From positions 135,924,320 through 135,988,319 of the forward strand of contig OU015496.1 in NCBI GenBank assembly GCA_907164885.2: a stretch of 64,000 bases of DNA. Direction: 5' to 3'. Numbering within the stretch: position 1 is the stretch's first letter; each line of letters starts with the position of its first letter. The position numbers and the translations under genes were made by a program. This document shows, in pieces, positions 12,087-24,175 of this stretch. The notes beneath the pieces were generated by a model. That model was not told where the DNA came from, made no database searches, and worked only from the letters and a program-made list of their open reading frames with translations. This DNA is from Dolomedes plantarius. Taxonomy: Eukaryota > Arthropoda > Arachnida > Araneae > Dolomedidae.

Positions 12087-12945
12087 GACGTAACCTTCGT
12101 ATAACACAGTACATAGGTTCCTAAAAAATGCCGTGTTGTGTGAAATAGGGTTATATGAGACCCAGAGACAGTTCAAAAAAGGGGGTTACGTTCTGAAAAA
12201 ACTTATTAAAAACAAACTTTTCTTTAAAATTCCATATAAGCAACTTAATTTTTATTAAAATTATAAATATATGTAAAACACAAAACGTAAAGAAACAAAA
12301 AAAATATTATTTTTATTTAATATATACGACTTTAATTTAATAAATTTCTTTCTCATCACTGCTCAGTACAATCAAACGAGAACGCTTTTTCGATTGAACG
12401 ATATCACCTTCACTTTCAAAACCTTTTTCTTCATTAAGATTTTTTGCACCTTCTATTCTCTTTAAAAAATCTGTAATTTTGGTTTATTTGCTGGTTCTTA
12501 CAAGAACAGTGCATATACACGGTATGGAGTTAGACAATTTTGCAGCTCCCTTTTGAATTTTCGGCTTAATTTCAGCGGAAGGGTTTGCATTCAGGAAAAA
12601 TGATTCAAGATTTACAGCTAAGCTTAGGGACCTTCTTGAAATTTTATAGAGTTAAAATGAATAAATTATAATTTGTTTATACATTTCCATATAAAGCCAC
12701 TATAGTTCATTATTCCTTCCCTTCATTATTTTAAGGTCATTTAGATTTTAAATGTGTTAATCAAAAATCATGTTATCTAGTGATATAGAAGTACAGTGTT
12801 GTATAAAGGTTTTCGCAATTTTTCTATCGTGTTAGAGAGAAACCGTGTTACAGGTTGCAGTGTTATACGAGGTTTCCCGCAATTTATCCTATCGTATTAG
12901 TGCGAAACCGTGTTCTAAGATGCCGTGCTGTAGGAGGTTTACTTG
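12087..12945 (-). mobile_element. pogo/Tigger-like element, 859 bp, non-autonomous
   Basis: Flanked by TA at 12085-12086 and 12946-12947; the empty site at 9326-9560 proves both edges. Left end GACGTAACCTTCGTATAACAC and right end reversed CAAGTAAACCTCCTACAGCAC are imperfect inverted repeats of the pogo/Tigger type. Near the right end a unit of about 66 bp with GTGTT-TA--AGGTTT-CGCAA is present twice (from about 12795 and 12861). The middle retains a short transposase-like C-terminus on the minus strand. The element is not autonomous. Confidence 0.7.
12338..12475 (-). pseudogene. Possible Tigger transposase C-terminal remnant
   Basis: On the minus strand an open stretch reads ...FLKRIEGAKNLNEE... 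and ends ...SRLIVLSSDEKEIY-stop at about 12338. Acidic and basic tails of this kind occur at the C-terminus of Tigger/pogo transposases after the DDE domain. No catalytic motif is present. Upstream the frame degenerates. The assignment rests mainly on the terminal repeats of the surrounding element; the peptide alone would not identify it. Confidence 0.35.
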
Positions 12946-13091
12946 TATTTAAGATCGTAGACTTAAAAATGCTATCTATAAATTTACCAAGGCTAGATCC
13001 AATTGATTTGGTGTCTGATTCAAGACCAATTTTCGGAGCATCCCCCCCCTTCTCTATTTGTCACACATTTAAGTGCTATTTAGTCACTTTT

Positions 13092-13300
13092 AAAAAAAAA
13101 AGACAGAGCAAGAAAGACCTCGATCTTTTTAAAAGAAAAACGTATAGAAGAAGTAAATTCAGTACTCAAACACTAAACATTTTCTTTTTCCACATTGATT
13201 CTAGTCCATGCTTGATTTTAAAAAGAAAAATCATATTTATATACACGTCCTTGGTTCCAATATCGATTCATACCTTGAGATTGGACATCTAAATGAGCAT
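13092..13300 (+). repeat. Duplicated block P, copy 2
   Basis: Direct copy of 8390-8612. A 145-codon plus-strand frame (12855-13292) runs from inside the Tigger-like element across blocks Q2 and P2. Its composite origin shows it is not a gene. Confidence 0.75.
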
Positions 13301-14303
13301 TACTGTTGTACATAATCAAATAAAGAATACCAAATGAAAAATCCATTGTGTGTATTATAAATGTATAGAAAATGCTACAAAAAAAATATTGGTTTATTGC
13401 ATGTTGCAGTACATAAAGTTTAATGAGTTTTCAAAGATTCATAATATTGAAAATAAAATGAATTAAAAGGTATTACCTCTCATTAAAATTATAATATAAT
13501 TCAATGTATTGTAACTTTGAAAAAAAAATGAAGCGAAAGTGTAAAAAATTAATATCTATAGTAGCTGTTTTTGTATTTGAACGAAAGTAGCTGGAAAATA
13601 TATGAGAAATGGTTCAAATTTCAATGGAGACAGGGTGTAATACAATGACACGCCTATTGTTATTCCATGATGGAAACGAGAGCAGAACTCCTTGACAAAA
13701 ATAGCATGTGATTTCCTCATAAATTTGTACCACCCCTTGACAAAATGCTTTATTCGAGTGACACCAGAGTTGTTAAGTAAAATGCCGTATGAAGGACATT
13801 AAAGACGTCGGCGTAAAAATGTTCTCCCCAACTTTTGACTGAACGTGGATATTAAATATTTCTTTCAAACGCTATCATCACGTCTGGATGAACGTAGATC
13901 TTAATGGCTGACATTTTCAATGGCACGAAATAAATATGGACAGACGGAGGAAATGATGGTCTAGTATTTAGATCGATTTTAAATATATCTAATGTTGTAA
14001 TGGTTCTCAGTAGTTTAAAATGTTTCAAATAAAATTAATAGTTTTGAATAAGATTTCATAAGTTAAAACACCAAATGGCATAATCAAATGAAGAATCCTG
14101 GGTAAAATATCCATTGTGTGTCTATAAATCTACGTTAAGTGCCACTAACCAAAAAATTTATTATTTGAAAAAGCTAAATTTTTTTAACTCTTCATGCTCG
14201 TTATTTATGATATGAATTACCTTCGAGGTTTCAAAGGTTCTTGGTATATAAAGTAAAATGAAAAATCTGTTATCTCTGATTAAAATTATAATATGGTTTA
14301 ATA
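13301..14303 (+). repeat. Duplicated blocks S and R, copy 2, with a further local repeat
   Basis: 13301-13440 matches 11908-12040, and 13611-14145 matches 11424-11985. In addition 13428-13590 matches 14200-14303 continued at 15084-15170: AAAATTATAATAT before, and AAAAATGAAGC and AGCTG-TTTTGTATTTG after. The second of these is split by foldback MITE copy B, while the first keeps the empty TA target near 13512. Confidence 0.7.
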
Positions 14304-15083
14304 CAGAGTGACCATAAAAAAACTTTATGACCGATATATGGACCGATAAATCCGATATATGGGACCTCTAGCGGCCGTTCCGTGCAACCAATCGAGATGA
14401 GATTTCAGATATAGTTATTCAGAAGTATGAGCTTGAGATTCTGTGAACGGCAACAAAGTGGCAATCACGGTTACGGTGACAGATACAAAAACTCGAAATT
14501 TTCGAATGGCAACGCCCACTTTTTCCCGTCGCAAAATGCTCAGCACATGCGAAAACCCTAAAGAGAGTTGGAACGGTACGTGTATCACCAAAAACTGACG
14601 CGTTGTGCACGCACAAAAAAACAGCTCTGCGAACGGCCAGCAAAAACACGATCGGGGTGAACGGGGGGAATTTGCATATGACAGAGGCAAGACACCAATC
14701 ATTGATGATAACAAAGATCGGACAAAAGAAAACTTTTATTTGTATTGCATATTTTCCACATGGGTGCTATCACAATCCGTTCGCTGAGCTGTTTTTTGTA
14801 CGTGCATAACGCGTCCGTTTTTTGTGATACATGTACCGTTCCAACGCTCTTTAGGGTTTTCGCATGCGCTGAGCATTTTGCGACGGGAAAAATCGGGCGT
14901 TGTCATTTGAAAATTTCGAGTTTCTGAACCTATAACCGTAACCGTGAGTACCACTTGGTTGCCGTTCACAGAATCTCGAGCTCATACCTCTGAATAACTA
15001 TATCTGAAATCTCATCTCGATCGGTTGTACGAAACAGCCGCAAGAGGTCCATATAATGGCAAAGTTTTTTTATGATCACCCTG
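14304..15083. mobile_element. Long-armed foldback MITE, copy B (780 bp)
   Basis: Termini are CAGAGTGACCATAAAAAAAC on the left and, reversed, CAGGGTGATCATAAAAAAAC on the right, with TA at 14302-14303 and 15084-15085. Each arm is about 335 bp and includes ATCGAGATGAGATTTCAGAT, CAAAATGCTCAGC and TTTTTGCGAACGG-type segments. The non-palindromic centre is about 135 bp. It is homologous throughout to copy A at 5757-6423 and retains the right-arm part missing there. Frames of 60-99 codons occur on both strands, but only because the arms are complementary and GC-richer than their surroundings. No transposase. Confidence 0.85.
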
Positions 15084-15170
15084 TATATAGTATCTTAAAA
15101 AAATGAAGCTGGGCATTTAAAAAAATTAATATTAAAGGTAGCTGCTTTTGTATTTGGATAACACTGTATT

Positions 15171-16613
15171 CACACAACAAAAAAATACAAAGAACCTAGG
15201 TTATTTGCCGAAAATATTTACCCTTTTTTTTATTTTATAAATGTTTGTTTTACAGCTGCGTCAACAAATTAGCCATGCGTCGCCTCTTCTGCTTGTGAAT
15301 TTCATGCAAACTGCATCAAAGAAGCGTTAAATTATACAGTTTTAAATACAGGCAAACGCAAGAAATTTAATTTTTAGTTTAACACTGAAAAATAGGATTA
15401 TATAACTCCCGAGTACGTTTTGGGTACATCTTGTGTCTCGTTGTTCTGAAAATTTACACGATATTTTACAGAAAAGAAATGAAATCAGTCACGAAAAAAA
15501 TAAAAAACGGAGAAAAATAGAGATAGGGAAATTCAATGAAGACATAATTTACAAATATGGTTTACAAAATCTAATATCAAAAGTTATAAAATAAACTCTA
15601 AATTGCAAGTTTTAAATAATCTTTTACATGCTATAAAACTAAAATGCTTATTAGCGTTCGGCCAAGCAATATTGTACATTGAAACACAGTTATATTTTTT
15701 AAATAATTTTTTTTAAACTTTTTGAAAGATATAACACCAGGTTTTATTTAATTATTTTTTTTTTTAAACTGTTACTAAACTACGATCTTTTTGCAAAAGT
15801 TTTGTCAGTTGATGTTAATGTTTTTGTTATGGGAATGAGACTTAATTATTACCATTTTATCTATTCTTTTAAAAAATGCTATTAAACTAAATGTCTATTG
15901 CAGTGAATTGAAAAATTAATATTTTTACCGTATGTCTGGTGGAAATTTGAATTTCGCCCATTATCTGAAATGATGCTATAACTCGGTCTTATACGGATGC
16001 CATTTTTATTGATTTAAAAAACTTTGTCTGAACTACAAACTAAGAATACCTATTGACTTATTAAAAAGGAGTATTAATCCATAGTAAGTACCCTCGTCTA
16101 TTAAAATATCTAATACTTATCCTACTTTCATCCTCCACTCTCATGATGCAAACATATTTACTGATATTATTTCATTTTAATTCTTGAACGAATAAGCAAC
16201 TGACACAATAACCTGCGTTACTCAAGGAATGTTTTTCTAATCTATTTGTGCTAATCAGAGCTATTACCACGGACGAAAAAAAAATCATGAAGCTCGTTTA
16301 AAAGACTCTAATGTTAACATAATGAGACCTTTTGCCCCCGCAACTCGTCACTCTCTTTAAGCAATGGCCATTTCGTGATGGGTATCTCCTCTTTACAAGC
16401 AATAAACGAGCTCGCTAATAAATCTTTCGTAAGCACTCGGTGTATGAATTGAAAGGGTGCACGAAACTAATGGCTGTATTCCAAACGTACTCAATTACGA
16501 GCGTCGTGGGTTTAATCGTAAGAAAAAGGTTCCGCAGTAACTAGACTCAGATGTCCATCAGCTGAAGAAGAGGAGGCCATAAAAGTTTCGAACTCCTGTA
16601 ATTACATCTTAGT
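15171..16613. other. AT-rich DNA, nothing recognised
   Basis: No gene or terminal repeat identified. It ends directly at the first unit of the 263-bp satellite. Confidence 0.5.
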
Positions 16614-18460
16614 TTTAATTAATAGGTAGTTAGCCACGGGACAAAGGAAGTAAGGGAGCTTTAAGGAATTTATAGGATCATCGTCAGTGCTGCAGGCATA
16701 GGATTGAACTATATTCCAAGCTGAGGCAAAGAAAATTAATGAAAATCATTTTTTATTTGCCTCATATTGAAAGATACTCTAGAGTGAGGCAAAGGGAATT
16801 GGGAAATTTGTTTTTACTAGTCAGAGGCAACCAGTTTTGATGTATTTTTTAAAATAGAGATCTATATTAAAGTTTAATCGGGATTAATAGGGAGTTAGTC
16901 ACCTGAGGAAGAAAGTAATGGAGCTTTAAGGAATTTATTGCACCATCGTAAGTGCTGCAGTATAAGACTGAACGATAGTCCAAACTAAGGCAAAGAAAAT
17001 TAGGCAAAATCGTTTTCTATTTGTCTCATAGTGAAAGATATTCTAGAGTAAGGCAAAGGGGATTGGGAAATTTGTTTTTACTAGTCAGGGTCAACCAGTT
17101 TTGTTGTATTTTGTTTTTAAAATAGAGATCTATATTAAAATTTAACCGGGATCAATAGGTAGTAAGTCACCTGAGGAAGAAAGTAAGGGAGCTTTAAGAA
17201 ATTTATTGAACCATCGTCAGTGCTGCAGGCATAAGATTGAACGATATTCCAAGCTAAGGCAAAGAAAATTAAGGAAAATAATTTTTTATTTGTCTCATAT
17301 TGAGAGATACCCTAGAGTAAGGCAAATGGAATTTGGAAATTTGCTTTTACTAGTCAACCAGTTTTGATGTATTAAAAACAAATAGAGATCTATATTAAAA
17401 TTTAATCGGGATTAATAGGTAGTTCACCTAAGGAAGAAAGTAATGGAGCTTTAAGGAATTTATAGAACCATCGTAAGTGCTGCAGTATAAGATTGAACGA
17501 TAGTCCACGCTAAGGCAAAGAAAATTAAGGAAGGAATTTTTTATTTGTCTGATATTAAAAGATACTCTAGAGTAAGGCAAAGGGGATTGGGAAATTTGTT
17601 TTTACTAGTCAGAGTCAACCAGTTTTGATATATTTTTTTTCAAAATAGAGATCTATATTAAAATTTAATCGGGATTAATAGGCAGTTAGCCACCTGAGGA
17701 AGAAAGTAATAGAGCTTTAAGGAATTTATTGAACTATCGCAAATGCTGCAGTATAAAATTGAACGATATTCGAAGCTTAGGCAAAGAAAATTAAGGAAAA
17801 TCGTTTTTTATTTGTCTCATATTGAAAGATACTCTAGAGTAAGGCAAAGGGGATTGGGAAATTTGTTTTTACGAGTCAGAGTCAACCAGTTTTGATGTTT
17901 TTTTTTTAAATAGATGTCTACGTTAAAATTTTACTGGGATTAATAGATAGTTGGCCAAAAGAGGAAGAAAGTAATGAAGCTTTAAGTAATTTATTGAACC
18001 ATCGTAAGTGCTGCAGTATAAAATTGAACGATATTCCAAGCTTAGGCAAAGAAAATTAAGGAAAATCGTTTTTTATTTGTCTCATATTGAAAGATATTCT
18101 AGAGTAAGGCACCAGGGATTGGAAAATTTGTTTTTACTAGTCAGAGGCAACCAGTTTTGATGTATTTTTTAAATAGAGATCTGTATTAAAATTTTATCGG
18201 GATTAACAAGTAGCTACGGGGCAAATGAAGTGAACGGCTTTAAGGAATTTATATCTTCATCGTCAGTGCTGTAGCGTAAAACTGAAAGGTATTCCACACT
18301 AAAGCAAAGAAAATTAGAGAAAATCGTGTTTAATTGTCTCACATTGAAAGATACTCTAGCGTAAGGCAAAGGGGATTGAGGTATTTGTTTTTACTAATCA
18401 GTGTCTACTAGTTTTGATGTTTTTTAATTTGTTTATAGAGTTCGATATTAAATTTTATTC
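16614..18460 (+). repeat. Satellite, seven units of about 263 bp
   Basis: The landmark GCTTTAAGGAATTTAT occurs in each unit, its C falling at about 16659, 16924, 17192, 17449, 17715, 17980 and 18238. Spacings are therefore 257-268 bp. Other conserved points are AGGCAAAGAAAATTA, TCTCATATTGAAAGATACTC and AACCAGTTTTGATGT. The last unit is the most diverged. Stops occur in every frame, so it is non-coding. Confidence 0.9.
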
Positions 18461-18839
18461 CGGAGAAAGAGTATGAGCTTAAAAATACAGTGTTCTCTTA
18501 CACTCCTGGTCACTTAAACCCCCAAGGAAATCAATTAAACAGACGTATTAAATGTGATCATCATATAAGATAGAGGTAACAACAAATAAAATACACAACT
18601 GAAGTGAAATGGACAAAAAGTCAATAAACATATTCACTTTAAAAATTTAATAAAGTAGCTAATATAAAATTTTTTTCTAACTTTTTCCTTTTACAAAGGG
18701 AATGATTTTTCCGAAAGCTGTTCCCAGTTTATTAGTTGAAAAAAAGCTCGAGTTTCCTCAAACTACCGTATCTCAACAATCTGGTCGAGTTTTCTGTTAT
18801 GAAGTCAAAACACAGCTAAGGTGTACAATAACATTAATG
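18461..18839. other. Intergenic DNA, nothing recognised
   Basis: Short AT-rich spacer between the satellite and a SINE. Confidence 0.55.
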
Positions 18840-19065
18840 GAAACGCCCACATGGTATAATGATTAGCGTCTTGAGCTTCCACGCAGTGGACAAGGGTTCA
18901 AATCCCGAATAAGGCTTGGTCATTAATGTGTTGTTCCCTCATAGGGATCAATGCTGGCTCTCCAAAACAGTGCTCCTAATAAATAAGCCTTCTCTTTAAA
19001 GACTTTGCTGTGGATAACAGAAGGCGAAAGTCTCCAAATAAAAGCCTCGAATAAGAAAACAAAAT
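18840..19065 (+). mobile_element. tRNA-derived SINE, family B
   Basis: Pol III A-box-like TGGTATAATGATTAGCG and B box GGGTTCAAATCCC lie about 35 bp apart. The body includes ATAAGGCTTGGTC, CCCTCATAGGGA and ATGCTGGCTC. The same head and body occur reversed at 36855-37022, showing that it is a dispersed family. The tail is AT-rich. Acceptor-stem pairing is lost, so it is not a tRNA gene. Confidence 0.75.
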
Positions 19066-20511
19066 AATGATAACCTTAATGGAACACACACCTATTAATT
19101 ATTTGACTAATATAAAAATGGACGTAATCGTGTGAATACTATGTCAGTTTCCCTTCTATTTTTCCTTATGTAATAGATGTTTCTTTCGGGGAATCCTCAA
19201 ATAAAAGCTAAAAATTGGCATGTCCCACGAAATTTGGGGCGGTTGCTCAATCTAACTGATACTTTCAAAAATCGACGTCTAACTGAGAAGATGTAGGAGT
19301 TGTATGGCATGTTGTGTCAAACCCTATGCTGTCATATAGAAGCATTGAATACGTTTATTTCTATCAGTTACAGCCCTTTCACATCTCACGCTAGTTTGAT
19401 AGAAACAACAATGAATATAATACTCCTTTACCTTATTTTTCAGTTTTTGTATTACTTAAATAAATGATACATTATAAAAAGTATGAAAAGTATATCTAGA
19501 AGAAAGTAGAAAATTCTGCTGGTGAAAAAAAAAACAACTAAGCATTTTCTTAAAGCTTTTCGGGAACGGTATAAAAAATGAAAAGGCGATGAAAAAAAAT
19601 CCATTATAATTCCGTAAAAATGCATATCAATCAAAAATTAAAGATATTTATTCCAATCAAACAAATGCATCGCATGGAATAAATGCCCAAATGCTAATAA
19701 CCTCTGATATTCCCTGCATTTCATTTTTTTAACGTAAATTCAATTTAAAATATTACCGCATATTTCTTTTGCCCTTGGCAAAGATCCAGTAGCAGTTCGT
19801 TATAAAACTTTTTAAATCGCATATTCCTGAAGAGTGTTTTTTTATTTATTATTTTCCGTCTAGAAAATTGAAGACACAAACAGTTATCCATTTTCTCTTT
19901 TTTGCTTATTCGTTTTATTTGATTCATTTCGTAAAATTATAGTTTTTTTTCCTTGTATTTTGTGCTCATGTGTTACGAAGATGAAAAAAAAGGTGAGGAA
20001 TTTCTGAAAAAAAGTATTTCGCTGCCAAAAAAAAAAAAGAGAATTTCTCTTTTAGTCCACATTTTTTCGAAGTCAAAATGAATATCAGCTTTCGTCAGTG
20101 TTCCCCCCAATTTTAATACCTCCATTGTTGACTATATTGCTTTCTTTAAAATTAAAATAAATAAAAAAAAACTTTCATAAAATGGGTAACAAAAACATTT
20201 CGCTCAGTCTAGTATCTGAAGGGCATTTATTTATGTATATGCTAGATATTTTATAAAAAGCAGTTTTCTCTTTTATTTCTGTGATTCATTTTTTTCTCAA
20301 GAATTCTGACGATGAAATTGCTGTTTTTTAATCTTATATTTAGTTTCCTTTTTCTTTTGGCCTTCTTTTGTATTTAAAAATTACATAATAAAATATTGCC
20401 TCCAAATTGAATATTATATTCACAAGTAAAACTGAGGGGGCCGTTCAAGTATTACGTAAGTGCATGTTTAGTCATTTTAGACCCTCTTCCCTCCTCTTGT
20501 TAGCAAAAATA
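19066..20511. other. AT-rich DNA, nothing recognised
   Basis: No tandem array, terminus or plausible gene. The 60-codon minus frames at 19634-19452 and 19927-19745 have random composition. Confidence 0.5.
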
Positions 20512-20720
20512 AGATGTCAACGAACGTCCCTGGTTCGATGCTTGTCACTGCAAATCCACAGCTGTGTTCATTAATGGTGGACGGGCACGTAAAATAGGTC
20601 GTGGCTACAATGTCCTCCAAGTTCTCAAATTTACCTCTGGAGGTGCGGGGTCAAGTGTTCCGGTCTCGTCACTTGACTCGGTTCAAAATTACGGGATCGA
20701 TGTTCTTCGAGGTCAAGTCA
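20512..20720 (+). mobile_element. Possible diverged SINE-like segment
   Basis: GC-richer than its surroundings. It contains GGTTCAAAATTACGGGATCG and CTACAATGTCCTCC, which loosely resemble the body of SINE family A (20889 onward). No clear head or tail. Confidence 0.25.
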
Positions 20721-20791
20721 GACTTCAGCCCTAGTGGTACCTCGCTTTAAAGTGAAGCTGTTTGCTACCTTTCACCAAGAACCTAGGATTT

Positions 20792-20888
20792 CAGGACCTA
20801 GGTCCTTTGGACTTAGCCTACACCAAGTCCAAAGGACCTTGGTATAAAATATTATCTTTTTCCTATACCAAGGGGATTGGAAACAACA
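20792..20888 (+). repeat. Palindromic repeat, inverted partner at 25292
   Basis: Contains a perfect 14-bp stem, GGTCCTTTGGACTT (20801-20814) with its complement at 20825-20838, loop 10 bases. It ends CCAAGGGGATTGGAAACAACA. The two ends recur in reverse orientation at 25292-25355 around a different, shorter middle. Probably a small non-autonomous repeat. A SINE follows directly. Confidence 0.6.
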
Positions 20889-21135
20889 GATGTCAACGAC
20901 CGTCATCCGATACCTTCGTTTCTAGGCCGGATATGGGCACTTCAAATCCGTACACCAGAATGTCCATCTATGAGGTCAGAGAAGGTGGGGGAAGATACAA
21001 TGTCCCTATGTCGCCCCTGCGAGGTGTTTAGTCAAAATACGGTACTCCCCCCATAGAGAGCAACCAACAATTCTCGCGGATTATATGCGAATGTCTTCAT
21101 TAACACGTGCCCCAGATTGACAAACAGCAACAATG
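20889..21135 (+). mobile_element. SINE family A, copy 1 (head missing)
   Basis: The body matches 32840-33165 and 58590-58905. Landmarks are CCTTCGTTTCTAGGCCGGAT, AAATCCGTA, TGAGGTCAGAGA, GGGAAGATAC and a 3' GCGAATGT-TTCA...CCAGATT segment. The tRNA-like head is absent, so the copy is 5' truncated. Confidence 0.65.
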
Positions 21136-21201
21136 TTTAAAAAATTATTTGCACTTAGAAACCTTAAAGATATCTAATTATTTTCATACTGTTTCGTTTT
21201 A

Positions 21202-21323
<122 letters not shown>

Positions 21324-21679
21324 CGAAAGCTAGTGAAACGGTTTTTACTGAATTCTGAAATACGTAAGCTGATCTAAAGTACAATTTTTATCCTTTAAAT
21401 ATATTCTCTTTTTAAGATCACCAAAATATTGATTAATACTTTATCTCTTTCCCTGCATGCCTGTGCATGTTTATTTTTTTCTCCAAGGACTTAAATGAAA
21501 AAAATTACTTTTAATTAATTTCTGAAAATAGTGAGCTACTGTTCATTTCATTAAAACTGCCTCAAAAGAGCAATGTTCAGTAAGGAGGGGGAAAAAGGAG
21601 AATAGGAAAGCTAATGAAAGGTGTTTATCCCAATTGCACTAATATTTTAAGCTACTTACGTAGTATTTTACACTTGATT

Positions 21680-21955
21680 GAAATAATAAATATTTTTTTT
21701 AAATTTATGCAATAATAAATATTTATGCTATTTAATGCAATAATAAATATATATGCTATTTAATGCAATAATAAATATTTATGCTGTTTAGGCAATAATA
21801 AATATTCATGATATTTATGCAATAATAAATATTCATGCTATTTAATGCAATAATAAATATTCATGTTATTTAATGCAATAATAAATATTCATGCTATTTA
21901 TGAAAAAAAATTATATATTAAGCTATTTAGGCAATAATAAAATTTTTTTGTCATA
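21680..21955 (+). repeat. Minisatellite, unit about 27-29 bp
   Basis: The unit AATGCAATAATAAATATT followed by a CATGCTATTT-like segment is repeated about nine times with small changes. The last units are degraded. Confidence 0.9.
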
Positions 21956-23344
21956 TATTGTCCCATTTCTCTATTTCTGAATGATAAAACACAACAATAA
22001 TAGAATTAAGCAACAATGAACTGGAAGCTTTTTTTTTATTTCTGGAAGTTATTGCACTGTGATTTGAAATGAATAAGAATATGTAATTAAAAAATAAATT
22101 AGTATATATAATAGCATCAAAATTAGTTAACAGTTGTGCGAAAGATAATTTCAAACAAAATTAGGTAGTTAATTAGGTCAAAGTGTATTCCCTAACATTT
22201 ACTTTATAGCTCTAAAGAAAACAACTGGTTAACGCGAAATTATTCCTGTAAAGTAAGATAAAATTAATATTCAGTAAAATCGTATGGATAATCAAAACGA
22301 ATCTCACATGTAATGATGTTAAGAATGTGTATCCTAACTTTTTACATTATAAATGTGCATAACATTCTAAGAAATCATAGTCGGACCATAGATTGCTGAA
22401 AAATTCAACTTTTTAAATAGTGAGTTTTGAAGGTTTCTTTTGAGAAAATACCCTTCAGATGATTTAAACATGGAAAATAATTTAGATGCAAATTAGCCCT
22501 ATCGCGTACAGACGTTTCAACAAAAATTTATTTACTTTAGTGTATCAGCGAATACAATTTTCTAATTCTTCTCGTCCCATAAATTTTTATGCAATTTCAT
22601 TTTTCACTAAAAAATTACCTTTCAAGGAGCTTAGATATTTTGCCTCCATATTTCCCCCAGCTACTAAATCTTTTTTATACAAAAATTAGCATTTTCACAT
22701 TAAAGTTACTTGCGGAAGCATTTTAAACACTCTCACAAGATAAATTCTTTTTCAAAAGGTAACTGCATTACTTAACCATAAAATGTGTAATAAATTTTTG
22801 TTTAATTAAAGTAACTTTTAGAAATTTATCTAGAGAAGAATGCATTAAATATTCAGTGCAACTGTTTATTTCTTGATACTCCAGTTAAGTGCTTTTTCCT
22901 TTTCTCAAAAGATGCAAATTTTTCGGTGCATTGGCTCCATGAATTTTCTTTAAATTGATGAACAGCTGTAGAAAGAGAAAAGGGGTTGTTTTCCTGGTTT
23001 AGGAAGCAGCGTCAGATTTCTCCCGGAAATATCTTAATAATAGTACATTAGTTTTGCTCTGTGATGAGAAAGCTAAGAGTTGTTATTTTCTCATTCATGT
23101 GAGAGTTTTGCTAATGTCATTAGAAAAAGTTACGCTTTGTCATCATTTTCGCATTTATCCCATTTGCAATCGGACATGTAATTTGGTTCGCTGGCTTATT
23201 TGTCATCAAGGAGGTCGAAAAAAATATTTTAGATATTGCAGAGGTTTATATATATATATATATCTTTCATTTTGGTTGGGGCGTTCATGAGGAATAGCCT
23301 TATTTTTTCATGCGAAACATCCAGTTTTTGTTCAGGCTTTCTCT
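21956..23344. other. AT-rich DNA, nothing recognised
   Basis: A (TA) run at 23249-23263 only. Frames of 67-78 codons (22486-22689, 23054-23290) have no recognisable features. Confidence 0.5.
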
Positions 23345-24175
23345 TCAGTCGCGCCTTACGCGATTTGCAAATACTTCACTTCGCTAAAGCTAAAGTAAAA
23401 AGGAATAATTCTTCAATGAAAATAAAAAAGGACTGAAATCTGAAGTAGAATTCAGTTGGTGGAGATTTGTGTTGAAATAGTTTAACTCAATTGCCGCTGA
23501 TAACATAGGGCATATTACGTGATTTGCAAGTGCTACACTTCCCTAAATCTAAAGTAACAGACAAAAGGAAAATTCTTCAATGAATATAAAACTGAAGAGG
23601 AAAAAGACTGAAATGGATATCTGAAGTAAAATTCCGTTGTAGGAAATTTGGGTTGAAATAGTTTAACTCAATTATTGTTTACAACATAGGATACCCTATG
23701 TGATTTGTAAATACTTCACTTCTCTCAAGCTAAAGTAAAAAACAGAAAATTCTTCAATTAAAATAAAAGCGAAGAGGAGAAGCATTGAAAAGGATATCTT
23801 AAGTAGAATTCAGTTGAAGGAGATTTGAGTTCAAATAGTTCTACTCAATTGGCGTTTACAACATAGGGCATCTTACGTGATTTGCAAATACTTCAATTCC
23901 CTAAAATTAAAGTAAGAGAGAAAAAAAATTCAATAAAAATAAAAATGAAGAGAAGAAGCACTGAAAAGGATATCTTAAGTAGAATTAAGTTGGAGGAGAT
24001 TGGATTTCAAATAGTTCTACTCAATTGTTGTTTACAACATAGGACACCTTACGTGATTTGCAAATACTTCACTTCACTCAAGCTAAAGTAAAAAGGGAAA
24101 ATTCTTCAATTAAAATAAAAATGATGAGGAGATTTGAGTTCAAATAGTTGAACTAAGTTATTGTTTATAACAGGA
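23345..24175 (+). repeat. Tandem array, five units of about 177 bp
   Basis: GATTTGCAAATACTTCACTT recurs from about 23362, 23521, 23702, 23879 and 24055, so spacings are 159-181 bp. Within units AAAGTAAAAA, AATTCTTCAAT, GTAGAATTCAGTTGG and ACAACATAGG are conserved. The last unit is partial. Confidence 0.85.

Larger units (their letters stand above)
11995..13090 (+). repeat. Duplicated block Q, copy 2, split by an insertion
   Basis: The left part (11995-12086) and right part (12946-13090) are together collinear with 9326-9560. They are separated by the 859-bp Tigger-like element. The join would restore TTTTAAG-TA-TTTAAGATC, matching the uninterrupted copy. Confidence 0.8.

Noticed and set aside
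12855..13292. 145-codon plus-strand frame as a gene
   Set aside because: It runs from inside a Tigger-like element across two different duplicated repeats, so it is a chance frame in composite DNA.
14415..14969. Several 60-99-codon frames on both strands as genes
   Set aside because: They lie in the arms of foldback MITE B. Complementary arms give mirror frames, and the equivalent frames in copy A at 5757-6423 differ.
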